Assembly (NCBI GenBank): GCA_037577475.1
Contig: CM075183.1
Span: 20,227,781-20,291,780, forward strand
Direction of reading: 5' to 3'
DNA from: Chaunax sp. Z400
Lineage: Eukaryota > Chordata > Actinopteri > Lophiiformes > Chaunacidae
DNA: 64,000 nucleotides
Made by a program: the position numbers and the translations under genes. Positions within the stretch are counted from its first letter, which is position 1, and the number at the start of each line of letters is the position of its first letter. The notes below the pieces were generated by a model that worked only from the letters and a program-made list of their open reading frames with translations, ran no database searches and was not told where the DNA came from. This document shows positions 40,691-52,400 of the stretch, one piece after another.

Positions 40691-43044
40691 AAATGTGGCA
40701 ATTATTGAACTTTTGATGTGCTGATTGGCTCATTTTGTTATCTTTGGGCGGAGCTAGTAGTGTCAGTCACGCTAAGTCCGCTAAGTCAATTCACGTCCTC
40801 CGCTGTGAATGGTCACAGTAATATTACAAATTAAATTATTTTAACAAGGCATTTACTATTGCATGTGATATGTTTGCATTGTTAACATATTAGTGAAGTT
40901 GTCAGCATTACAGTTTTTGCAAGATGTCTGTAATTATAGATATTGGCCGTCTAATCTATAGCTTTATTTATATGAACATGATCATCAGGGCATCCTTATT
41001 GTTTTCCGAGTTGATCATGTGAGCGCATGTTTTTCAGAGATCGGAAATTCACAAATTGGGATCCGTCGTCTTTCCCGCATTGTTGTTTCCAAAGCAGGAA
41101 GTGCTATTTCTCTTTCAGATAACTCAGTGTAGTTTATAATACATGTCAGAGCTCTCCGTCTGTGTGTTTCAGTGTATCTCTATGTGAGGACATGTGATAC
41201 GAGAGAGGTTTTAGAGATCCTGTCGTTGCCACAACAAATAGAAATCAACCCCAGTGACTTTGTGTGCATGCTTTGGTGTGAGCTCAGCAACCACCGAGGC
41301 GAGCTGCCTCCTGGACGCCGGTGAAGTCAGTGATACAGACTCCTGAGCCAAACTATTACAAAATGAGAAGGAAAACAGAAACCATGTGTCTGTGTGTTTG
41401 AGGAGGAAACACAAGAACTCAGTTAAATGTTTTATAAATCTTCCTTTTAAAGAGAGGTCATTAGTCAGAAACACATCCACACACCTTTTTCTTACTGTCT
41501 CTTTGGGATTAACATCAAATGGGGGGCAAGAAGGAGTCGGGGGGGATGAGTCATTCTGGATTCATCAACATTACAGATGTCCTTGTTGAATTTCCCAAAA
41601 CTGACTCAAGTTGTCTTTGCTGGAATTTGACTTGCAGAGCCTCAGCGTGATCTCCAACTTCTGTTCTTTCTCCTCCTCCCTCTGATTTTTCATTAATTCC
41701 ACTCTTCTTTACTACATTTCAAACTTTTCATCGTTCCTTCTTTGATGTGTGGTCCAATTACACACAGCATCAGATAAGGCGAATTAGCAGCCTGACGGAG
41801 GAAGAAAGGCACTGAATGGACATTTCAACACAAGTCAATGTGGAATCGACTGCTGTTAAATATATGATGTGGTGTAAAGGATATAATAGAAGGACTGAAT
41901 GATCAGGTCCTGTGGTTTGATCTACCAGGATGACATATATGACCAAACATTAGACTGAAATGTTGTTTAAATGTGCATCAAAAAGAGGCGGAGCAACACA
42001 AACTTTCATTTAGAGTCGTTTTTCTGTCCTCCTGATGAATATAAGACCAATACTCACTATTAAAATACTCACCTACCACAATTATGTATGTTATTTAACG
42101 CTGTCTGAAACAAGCTAAATACCAACCGTTAAACACGGTCAAGATGTTTTAATTCGACTGGTTTCTAGGAAGGAATTCTTTCGTGAAATTTGCATAATGT
42201 CAATTATGCATGTTCATCGAGCAACAGGTGGCGCTAATGCTCCATTTAGGGGCCAACATGTTATTGAAAAAGACAAAAAAGCTCCACTTATATGAGTCGC
42301 CTGTACGTCATGTTTTATTTAATGAATCTGTCCCATGTTCTTTTTGTTGGAGCAGCAACCAGTACATTTTTTTGGTGTAAAAATCAAACAAACCCACTCA
42401 TGTAAAACACTTTAAAGCCCAGGAGTAACGTCACCTGAGGGCCTCATTCAGCTGCTGTCTGAAAACCTGTTCTGTCCTGTGTGAGGCCTTGTCGTGGTCG
42501 CCCCCCCGCCCCTCCACCTCCCGGTGCCGGTCAGTCTTGAGAATGAGGGGCCCGCCGTCACTGGACGCTAAGTGGCCGTTTCATAAAGATAAGTGCCAGT
42601 CAGGAATGATCAATTCAAAGAGATGCTTCTGGCAGAGACTGTCAACACCTGGATATAAGGAGAGCGTCTGGATGAGTCCAGAATCCTGTAGACCTGCTTC
42701 AGAAGTCAAGACAGAGAGTCCTCTCTTAAGTCCAGAAATGAGAAATAATTGGTAACCATATAAAATGAAAATTTAAATGTCTGTTACATTTTTATTGTAT
42801 ATAATACCAGCAAAGGGGACAGCATGTAGCAGGTAGATTCTAGAAGTACCACTGCCATTGCTACGTTGCTGATGCAATGGTTCCCAAACCTTCTAGCCTT
42901 TGTTAAGAGGTGCATGTCTCTGGATTATACCTAATCAAATAGTAAAAGTAGAACAAAATAAAAGCCTCAAGCATTCAGGGATGAGCAGCAGCTGACAGGG
43001 ATCTGATGAGCCGTTTCCTGTCTGACTCCAAAGCTTCAGATTTT

Positions 43045-43440
43045 TACCTCCGCCAAAGAGGTTTTATTATTACGACGCCGGTTGGTCTGTCTGTTAGCAG
43101 GATTACTCAAAAAGTTATGGAAAGATTCTGATGCATTTTTTGGGAGAGTTTGGATACGGCCTATGGAACAATCCATTCGATTTTGGAGGTGATCCAGATC
43201 ATCATCTGGATCCAGAATTTTTACCATTGCAGGATAGGAGCAGTTATATCCTTTTTGCTTCTAACTTCATGGATAATTCCTACAATGATTGGACAAAAAT
43301 TAGATGACATCACCATAAGATCTAGCACACATCAGAGTCCGATCTGGATCCAAGTCATATTCTGCATCAGTTGATCTAGAATGTTTAAATGGGAAGCACA
43401 TTGAGTTTCCTTGTAATAAAATGTGCTATATAAATAAAAT
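43045..43440 (+). repeat. Interspersed repeat with CCTCCGCCAAAGAGGTTTTA start
   Basis: The stretch runs through TGTCTGTTAGCAGGATTACT and CATCATCTGGATCCAGAAT. It ends in a retroposon-like tail (GTGCTATATAAATAAAATAA). Related pieces lie at 31070-31260, 48895-49025, 44960-45040 and 51370-51480 (the last two look reversed). This family is widespread in teleosts; I cannot name it with certainty. Confidence 0.65.
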
Positions 43441-43639
43441 AAAATTGCCATTGCTGAATATGGGGTTTAAATCATTTGTGTCCAGTTATATGCAGCTGTT
43501 CTTTTTTTTAATAGGAGGCTAGCTGACTGGCTAACATTGCTATCCATATCACCCGCTGTATTTTGTATTTTATCCTCAAATCTTGGCTGTATGGGTTTGT
43601 GCTTACAGTTGTCATGTAACTTTGAGTTTCCTGTCTCGT

Positions 43640-43705
43640 CTGTCAAAGCACTTTGTAAACAGCTGTTTTTAAAGATGCTATATAAATAAAGATTATTATT
43701 ATTAT
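43640..43705 (+). repeat. 3' tail of a LINE/SINE-like element ending in ATT repeats
   Basis: AAAGCACTTTGTAAAC, then GATGCTATATAAATAAAGAT, then an ATT microsatellite, is a common 3' end of fish L2-related retroposons. Confidence 0.6.
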
Positions 43706-45065
43706 TATGATTATAACTTCTGATCTACTCCCAACTTTAAGCAGCATGTGTTTAAATGTGTGACTGCAGACTTTATGGAGTCGTCGGGTTCATCTGGCAG
43801 GTCAGGATCCACATCTGGACTGATTTGTCTTGGTTTTGACATAATGTAGCCGAGTCAGCCTCAGAGAGGGTGAGAGAGGGAGACAGTGTGAGTTAAAGGG
43901 GATACAGGTTATGGCTTTGTGGTGCAAACCTCACCTCTAGGAACATAAAACGCACAGCAGGGATTTATTAATGCTGATAGAAAATATAAAATTTGATTCC
44001 TTCACGTTTCTTAATCCTGATTAATCTCACTTTTATTCTTGTTATTGAGGGAAAACAAAGTTAAAAAACTATGTTTGAGTCATGGCAACCAAGTAAACCC
44101 CAAAGGAGAGGGTGAGCCCGAACTGTTTTATGAAGAGAGAAATGCTGAATCAAACAAGCAACTTAATCCCAATGACGTTTACCCTGCAGAAATGCATCAT
44201 GACACTGAAGAAGTGGGACTGGGTTCAAGCACAGAGCTTTTTCTTCCAGAAAACGCCACACACAGAATAGTTTTCTGTACAGGCGACTCGTTTAAGTGTC
44301 TGGTTGGCGTTTCTGCATCGTGCTGCCCTCTAGCTTTCAGAGAAACACTGGATTGTGTTCAATATGGAGGAAAAGGTAATGAGACATACTAAACTAACAA
44401 GGTCTGATAGGAGACAACCCGACTCCATCACTGACACACTGGAGAAAAGAAATGTATTTTTATTTGTCTATAGTAAGGATTATTCCCAGTGAAAAAAACC
44501 TTAGAACAAAAGAAGTTTGTCTCGTTTGTTATAGTTTGCTTTGTTTGTTTTGACTGATGTTTGTTGGGTTGACTTTGAAAATAAATTTTAAATAAAATCT
44601 TACCAACGACACAAATGTCCCTACTGGAAAAACTCAATGTCGACGCTGGGTCAAACTACAAGAACAGGAGCGTTGGGAGACCATAAAGTTACATATATAT
44701 ATGCAACACCTGCATGTCTGTTAGAACAAACACCTCCAGCTTGGATCAGTCCATAAGGTTTGTCATTATAACAGCTGTTCCAGGTCAGCATTTCCTGGAC
44801 CGCTTGGCAGATTTTTCCAAATATTTAAATCACCTGTTCCCAACCCTGATGCTTATCTCTGATAAAAGTTTCATGCAATGCTGTGTCAAACATTTCTTTT
44901 TTTTTAATGGTTGCCTTCAGGGTTCTCACGAGAAAGTGAAAACAAAATCATAAATCCACCTTTTTATCCAGATCTACTCCAAAATTCATTGGTTCCTCCT
45001 TTAAAGCGACGCCCACTCTTCCACCCAGTTTCATAATAATCCATAAATTACACACGAAGCTGTAA

Positions 45066-45088
45066 ATCATCATCATCATCATCATTAT
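45066..45088. repeat. (CAT)n microsatellite
   Basis: Seven CAT units in the gene-free spacer. Confidence 0.9.
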
Positions 45089-46219
45089 TAGTCTCACTTT
45101 ACCTCCATCAGTGCAGCTTACAGCTCCACAGGTCCTGATTGGATTTGATATAATCTGACAGGACGGGTCACACACATTGTTCTAGGCCATCTCTCACACA
45201 CACACACACCTTATTTAGAGTTACATGTGTGTGTCCTCATAATGCAGCGACGCTCACCTGGTTCTACTGGTGGAGAGGAAATTACAGGATGTTTATCTTT
45301 GGCGTGTTTTCTGCATTTGGATGTCAGGAGTAGAGGAAGTGATGAAAATATCCACTGCTGTGGTGCCTTGGTGGAAGAACAGCACATCTCATCAATGCAT
45401 GGTAGGACTCCTATAATGACAATATGACAATAATTACAATCATGTAAATATAATATATTATATTTACATGATTCACTCCAGAAAATAGCTGCTGTTATAG
45501 GATGACTGTGTACTAAATGGTAAAAAATACTAATTTACTACTTAAATATGTATGTAAAATAAAGAAAATGCATGTAAGTGTTAAAAGTACTCAATGCAGA
45601 AATTCTTATTAGACTTTTATTACTCATGCATTAATGTAAATGCAGGATTCTACTGTTGTAGTTGGTTGATGTGGGGTTAATTATTAACTATTTTGTACAT
45701 GATCATTTTCATTATGGTTAAATCTGCTGATTATTTCCTTTATTAATTGATTGCTCTGTTTGTAAAACTTCATAAAAATGGTGAGAAATGCCATCACAGT
45801 TTCCCAGATACCAAAGTGACGCCTTCACGAAGCTCGTTCTGCCCACCCAACAGTACAAATATCAAATGATTGCTAATAATATTATATTATATAGGTATCT
45901 AGGTCATTGCAGATAATCCTGTCACTGTAGCTGACTGATCCAGGTACAGTCCCTGAGTCTGAAGTCACTCAACTGCTCTTAGAAGACTTTTCCATTTAAA
46001 AGTCTAAATCTTATAAATCTACAGCTTGCTAAAAGTTAACTTTTTTTAACAGGAATATCGGCTGATTTAATGCAGATAAGTGTAGAAAAGTAGTGCGATC
46101 ATAATATTAATAATGCCATCATAATATACTCTGTTAACATTGACGTTATCGTTGTTTATCTTGTGACCCTTTAGACGGATCAGACCAAGGTTGGAAACCA
46201 CTGGAATAAACCAACAGTA

Positions 46220-46225
46220 TATAAA
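46220..46225 (+). promoter_or_regulatory. Possible TATA box of gucy2f
   Basis: TATAAA (in GTATATAAAGTAC) lies 194 bases before the first in-frame ATG of gucy2f. A CRX/OTX-like TAATCC occurs at 45914-45919. Both are short motifs that can occur by chance, and a 5' untranslated exon could place the real promoter elsewhere. Confidence 0.25.
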
Positions 46226-46413
46226 GTACCTAAGACAAGCTCCGCCTTAAGCAGGAACAACAGAAAAACTGTGCTTTTACTTTTGATACCTTAAGTAAAT
46301 TTAGCTTATAATACTATCGCTGCAAAATCAATTCACTTTTCTCCAAATTCTTCATTTTTCCAGGGAAGCAGCGCCTTTAGTCCGTCTTTCACCAGCTACT
46401 CCTGAGCCTTGAG

Positions 46414-49400
46414 ATGCAACCACAGCGCCGTGCCTTCATCGTCTTACCTCAAACCCCAGGAGAAGCTCCTGACATCGACCCATCATCCTTTCTTCCTCCT
46501 GTCAACCGTTTGACTCCACCCCAACCTCCATGCTGCTCCTCTCCCACTCTTTCACCCATGAGGTTCCTCCTGGTTCTCCTGGCGGCCCTGTCTTTACTGC
46601 CCTGTCCAGCACAGTCAGCCTGGTTTCGCGTTGGGGTGGTGGGACCGTGGGGGTGTGACCCTCTCTTTGCTAAGGCTCTTCCCAGTGTGGCGGCACAGCT
46701 CGCCGTCAACCGGATCAACAGGGACCCCTCGCTGTCCTACGCTGCAACGTTCGACTACACCGTGCTGCAGGTAGGATGCACTCAGTAGACCATACAGTTC
46801 CTCAACAACACCAAGGCCAAACAAATCGGTTCAAATCAAACACACCAACAAACAGACAGGTGAAAACAACCTCATGGTGGAGGTAATGAAACCACTAAAT
46901 CAGTATTATCTGCTGCCGATACACATGAATCATTCCACAGTTTAATGTCTGTGTGCAGAAAACACTTTCCATCAGCTGAGGTCAGCGAGTTCGGTGAGTT
47001 TGCACCGAAGCTAAGAGGGGCAGGAAGAAGTTCTTCGGTGCAGATGCAATGAAAAGTTCATATTAAAGAGACCGTTCAACACTTTCTTTATCTCGTCCAT
47101 AAAGAAAATAATACAGTCCAACTGAAAGAAGCCCAAACTAAACCCACAAAGAAAAGTCAGGGGACGAATGGAGAAGTAAGAGAGTTGCAGTTACAGGTTT
47201 GCTGGTTCTACATTGATTCATTTATGGATTGTCACTTTTCAGGTGCCATGTGAGACCTCAAGGGCCCTGGAAGCTTTCATAGGTTTCCACACCAAGGCCT
47301 CTGGGTACATCGGACCAGCCAACCCAGGATACTGTGATGCTGCTTCAATGCTGAGCAAAGGCTGGAACAAAGTAGGTGATGTCTGAATGGTGTTTTAGAT
47401 TTTAGATTTGCTACGATGACATGTGCATTTTGCCCTCTACTCTCCAGGCATTGTTTCCTTGGGGTTGTGTTGGCTATGAGTTGGATGATGTTCGGAGCCA
47501 CCCAACCTTTGCCCGCTCTATGCCGAGGCCCACTTGGGTCCTGCTCAGCCTCATTAAGTACTTCAGGTGGGCTCATATTGGCATCATCTCATCCTCAGAC
47601 GACATCTGGGTGGAGACTGCCACCAAGGTTTGAATATTCATTCAAATTATTGACTATAGTATCTGCCTGGATCTGTTCGATGATCTAACAACAGTGCTCA
47701 GATTTGTCTGTTTTTTTCATTTGCTCTAACTTCCTGTTGTTTCAGCACCCCGATTTCTTTTGTTCATGGTTTTTGGCTGCTCTATGTTGGGTCTGTTTTC
47801 CCGACCAGGTTGCTGATTCGTTGAGGAGCCACGGTCTGCCAGTCAAACTGGTCAGTTTTATGGAGAACACACCTCACGGCATAAGACGAACTCTGTCCAA
47901 GGTCCGCAAGATGAGCGAAATAAGAGGTGAGTTCCAGTTGTGGTGTGAAGAAGCTCTTTGCTACAGACACTAAAATATTTATTTGACTCTTGTCCTAGTG
48001 GTGATCCTCTGCATGCACTCAGCACTGATTGGTGGTGAGGCACAGAAGCTGCTCTTGGAAACAGCCTATGACATGCAGATGATCGACGGCTCCATGGTCT
48101 TTGTGCCCTACGATACCCTGCTCTACAGCCTGCCCTACCACAACGTGACCTACCCGGCTTTGAAGAGCAGCAGCAAACTTTTGCGTGCCTACGACGCCGT
48201 GCTGACCGTCACCATTGACTCACCCCAGGTGTCGTTCTATGAGGCCTACAGGGAGGCCATGGAGAGGAGGGAGGTGGCCAGGACGCTGATGCCACAGCAG
48301 GTGAAGCATGGAGGTGTAGAGTTTGGAGAGTAGGGCTCATGCACTGAAGTTCAAACTGACAAGTGTCCTTGCGTCCTGCAGGTGTCTCCTCTGTTTGGCA
48401 CCATCTACAACTCCATCCTCTTCATGGCTCATGCGGTTCATCGTGTCCGGCAATCTGGGGAGTGGATGTCTGGGGGAAACCTGGCAAGACACACCGAAAA
48501 CCTGGCCTTCCAGGTACGATTAGGATCATGAGAGAGACAACAATTTATTATAAATTCTGAGACATAAACTTTTTACACCAAATTTGACTATATCATATTC
48601 ACATTTCTGATATCCAAATCCAACACCTCCAGCTCTCTGGCTTGATAAAATGACCAAAGCCCTAGAAGTGCACTTCCAGCTCTTATTTACATCGCAGGGT
48701 TTCAGCTACCCCATCAAAACCAGTGGGTCTGGAGCAGCTCTGCTGGACTACCTCATACTGGACACAGACGGAGTCTCCTGGGAGCTCCGGCCAACATACA
48801 GGTAAATGAGGACTCAGGTAAAGGACCTCATTTATAAAACAGACTTACGATCAATTTAGGACTGAAGCAAGAAACCTCGTAAAAGTGCAGTAGTTACCTC
48901 CACCAAGAGGTGATGTTTACACTGGCCTTGGTTCGTTGGTTTGCAGGATTTCACTAAAACTACTTAAATTATTTTGGTGAAATTTGGTTTACGGGTTGGG
49001 TAAGTAGCAAGGAAGAACCATTATACTTTGTTATCATTGCTTCAATAACTTTAATTGATCAATAACAGGATTGATACGGAGGTCAGTATGGTGCGTTTCC
49101 TGGGTCGAGACATCCACTTCCCTCACGGCTACCAACCCAAGAAAGACTCCCCCTGCTGGTTTACTCCTGGAGTCATTTGCTCAGGGGGTGAGGAGCACAC
49201 AAACATACATGCTGTATACTCTACACCAGAGCATGCTGGATGTTCAAGGAAGTTGAAGGAATGTTGAAAGTTCAAGCATTTTTATCCAAATTACGTTCAG
49301 TACAGAGCTGTCAAACATTCTCATTAGATTTCCATCATGTTACACCTCTTTTTAAATGTCACCTGTTTTTCCAGCGGAACTTTAAAATCCTTGGAAAAGT

Positions 49401-52400
49401 TGACTGACTTTTTCTGTCTCAGGGGTGGATCTGTTCTTGGCACTCAGCATGATCCTCGGAGCGATCGCTGCCTCTTATTTTGCAGGGGTACTGATTTACT
49501 GCATCAGGTACAAAGTCATGTTGATGTGGTCTGAAAGGTCTAGAATATATTTAGAGTTCAAATAAAAATGAATCACTCCCAGTGAAACAGTTATTAAGAG
49601 CTGCAGCAGTTGGTAGGTAGGTTTGATTTGAATATCAGTCAAGAAAAAAGCTGTTTTTTGTAATCGGTGGTTACTTGTGAAATGCAGGACGGATTCATGA
49701 AAGTCTATCTGTCTCTCCACATATTTATTGCTGCCTAGGAGATGCATCAATCAGATTCGACGGGTTCGGGGTCCAAACAAGATCTTGCTTACTCTGGCTG
49801 ATGTCACGTTCATAAACCCGTCACTTAGCAACAAGGTCAGCCCCTGTCCCGTTGACTCAGCCCCTGTCCCGTTGACTCTGGGTTTTGCTTTGCTGTGGTT
49901 GTCCTTAAATCTAGTTCAAACTAAGTTTCTGTCTCACATCCTGGTCTTGACACCTTATAGAAGCTGAGTCTGGACGACAGCAGGATCAGCGGCATGAGGA
50001 GCGTGTCAGAATGCAGCATCACTTCACCACTCTCCACCCAATCACCGGCCACCTACGAGAACTCCAACGTCGTCATTTACGAGGTGGGACACTCGGTTTA
50101 GTCTGTACAGCACAATTACAGCGCTCTTTCAACTCCTTATGTCTTATGTGTTTGAGCTTGATTGAGACTTTGTCCAGGTGCCGAGTGCAGAATTTCTCAT
50201 TTAGTTGGTTCTTACGTTTTGGAAATTCACTATCCATCATAAGAAAATCATTTTCAACTCTATCATCTTTTCATTTTGGTTTGAGGGTCATTTGTCCGTC
50301 TTCGTGCTTAAGATGCAACTGCTGATTGGATGCTTCTCTCCCCCTAGGGTGACTGGGCGTGGCTGAAAAGACTTCCTGATGGGGCGTTTAGCAGCATCAA
50401 CCCCAAAACCAACAGTGTTTTTGAACTGGTATGTGGCAATGCTGTAAAACAAAGATAGTTATCATGAAGTTAAAGGTAGATGATAGGATGCTTGGCTCCA
50501 ATAGTGGCCAATAGCTGCACAGTCTCCACCACGTCTTTTAAACTAAAAAATTACACGTAGATTTGGTACGATTTGTTTGACTTCAATCTTTGACCTCAAG
50601 ATTAAGTGATCCAGATTCATTGATTTTTTATAGGTATTTATTACTTTGACTAAGATGTTCAGGTCATCCACTTCCCAGTAAAGTCGAAGATGGAGTGATA
50701 TTAACCAGTCAATCAGCTTTCTCCTTGTTTTAAAGTTAGCTCTATTATGTTGGTCTTTGACAATCCATAGGCAACACTCTAATTTAAATGAACAAAACAA
50801 GAAAATGCATGAAAAACACAGAAATCATATTGTTAGGAAATAAAGACGAATACTTTTTTGGCTACAGATGAAGGACATGCGTCACGAGAATGTCAACCCT
50901 TTCCTGGGTTTCTTTCATGACTGTGGCGTGTTCGCCATCGTCACCGAGTTCTGCTCCAGGGGAAGTTTGGAGGACCTGCTGCTAAACGACGACGTCAAAC
51001 TGGACTGGATGTTCAAGTCTTCTCTGCTACTGGATTTGATTAAGGTCAGTATGGATGGGAACAGAACAGGAGTAGATGTGGCTTATTTTGTCCAGCTAAT
51101 AGTAAAAAACCTCAATATTATTCAAAATGTATTAAAGTAATTAGCAATGACACTCAGTGGCACTCTTAACTATATGTTAAAATACATTTTCAAAGGCCAT
51201 ACCTTAAAAAAAATGCTTTTAGATCTGCACCTCACTCATAAATACCAAAAGCATCTATTTGTGATTTTTTTTATTCCCACTTTATGGGTTATTTCGAAAG
51301 ACTGTAAGGAAAATGTTGGAAAATGTTGGAATACTAGTTAACAATACAAAAATCTTCCTGGAGCAGCTTCTTTTTCCAGATCTCCTCCAAAATTTTATGG
51401 GTTCTTTCTTTGCCCATGCCCCATCCGTGCACCAAGTTTTGTAAAGATCCGTCCAGTGATTTTTGCTTAATCCTGCTATATAAAATAAAATAAAATATTT
51501 CATGCTATAAAAAGAAAATACTCACAGTGCTTGAGTACAGTGCTTGAGTAAATGTTTTCTGTCTCAGGGTATGAGGTACCTCCACCACCGCGGAGTATCC
51601 CACAGTCGCCTGAAGTCCCGTAACTGTGTGGTGGATGGGCGTTTTGTCCTGAGGGTCACAGATTACGGCTACAAAGAGGTTCTGGAGGCTCAGAGGTTCC
51701 CCCACATTGACCCGCCTGTAGATGGTGAGAGAACAGATAAAGATTATGAATCCAATCACGGTCTGCTTCTCCTGGTTTCAGAAGAAGTTAATGCAGTTTG
51801 TGTGTTCCAGAGCTGATGTGGACGGCTCCAGAGATCCTCAGGATCCCTGGGCATCCGGGCCATCATGGGACAATGTCTGGTGACGTGTATAGCTTTGCCA
51901 TCGTCATGCAGGAGGTGGTGATCAGAGGACCTCCATTTTGCATGTTGGACCTGTCCACCACAGGTAGAATGACAACCTCACAAATTCACAACAAACATGA
52001 AAAAGCAGAAAAAAAACTGTTGAATAGGTAAGTTACGGGAGAACTTGAGGAACCAGCCCCAGATGTAGACACTGGAGGCTCCCCCACTACGAAAGGAAGG
52101 CTAACTGGCTAACGTTACCATTCCTATGCCAAACTGCTAGCTTGTCTAAACAGCAACAGCTAATGTCTCTCTGTGTTTTAGACATAATTGAGAAGCTACG
52201 TAAGCCTCCTCCTCTGTGTCGCCCGGTTGTCAGTCCGGACTACGCTCCGTTAGAGTGTATACAGCTTATGAAGCAGTGCTGGAATGAACAGCCGGACAAG
52301 AGGCTGACTTTTGACGAGATCTTCGACCAGGTAGACTTGTTGGGATGTTGGCTAATTGCCTTTTGTTGGCTAATTAATTGATGGAAAAAACTGTTGCTGT

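Larger units (their letters stand above)
34857..46219. other. 11-kb gene-free spacer between rasl11a and gucy2f
   Basis: I found no exon with recognisable protein homology. The spacer holds a 174-bp degenerate duplication (36016-36360), a CA/CG microsatellite (37085-37188), several interspersed repeats (40540-40690, 43045-43440, 43640-43705, 44960-45040, 45500-45660) and a CAT run (45066-45088). The longest open frames, including one at 36830-37609 that crosses the CA tract, show no domain or splice support. Confidence 0.6.

Noticed and set aside
44039..44392. A 117-codon plus-strand open frame in the rasl11a-gucy2f spacer
   Set aside because: No domain, no plausible splice partners and low coding character.
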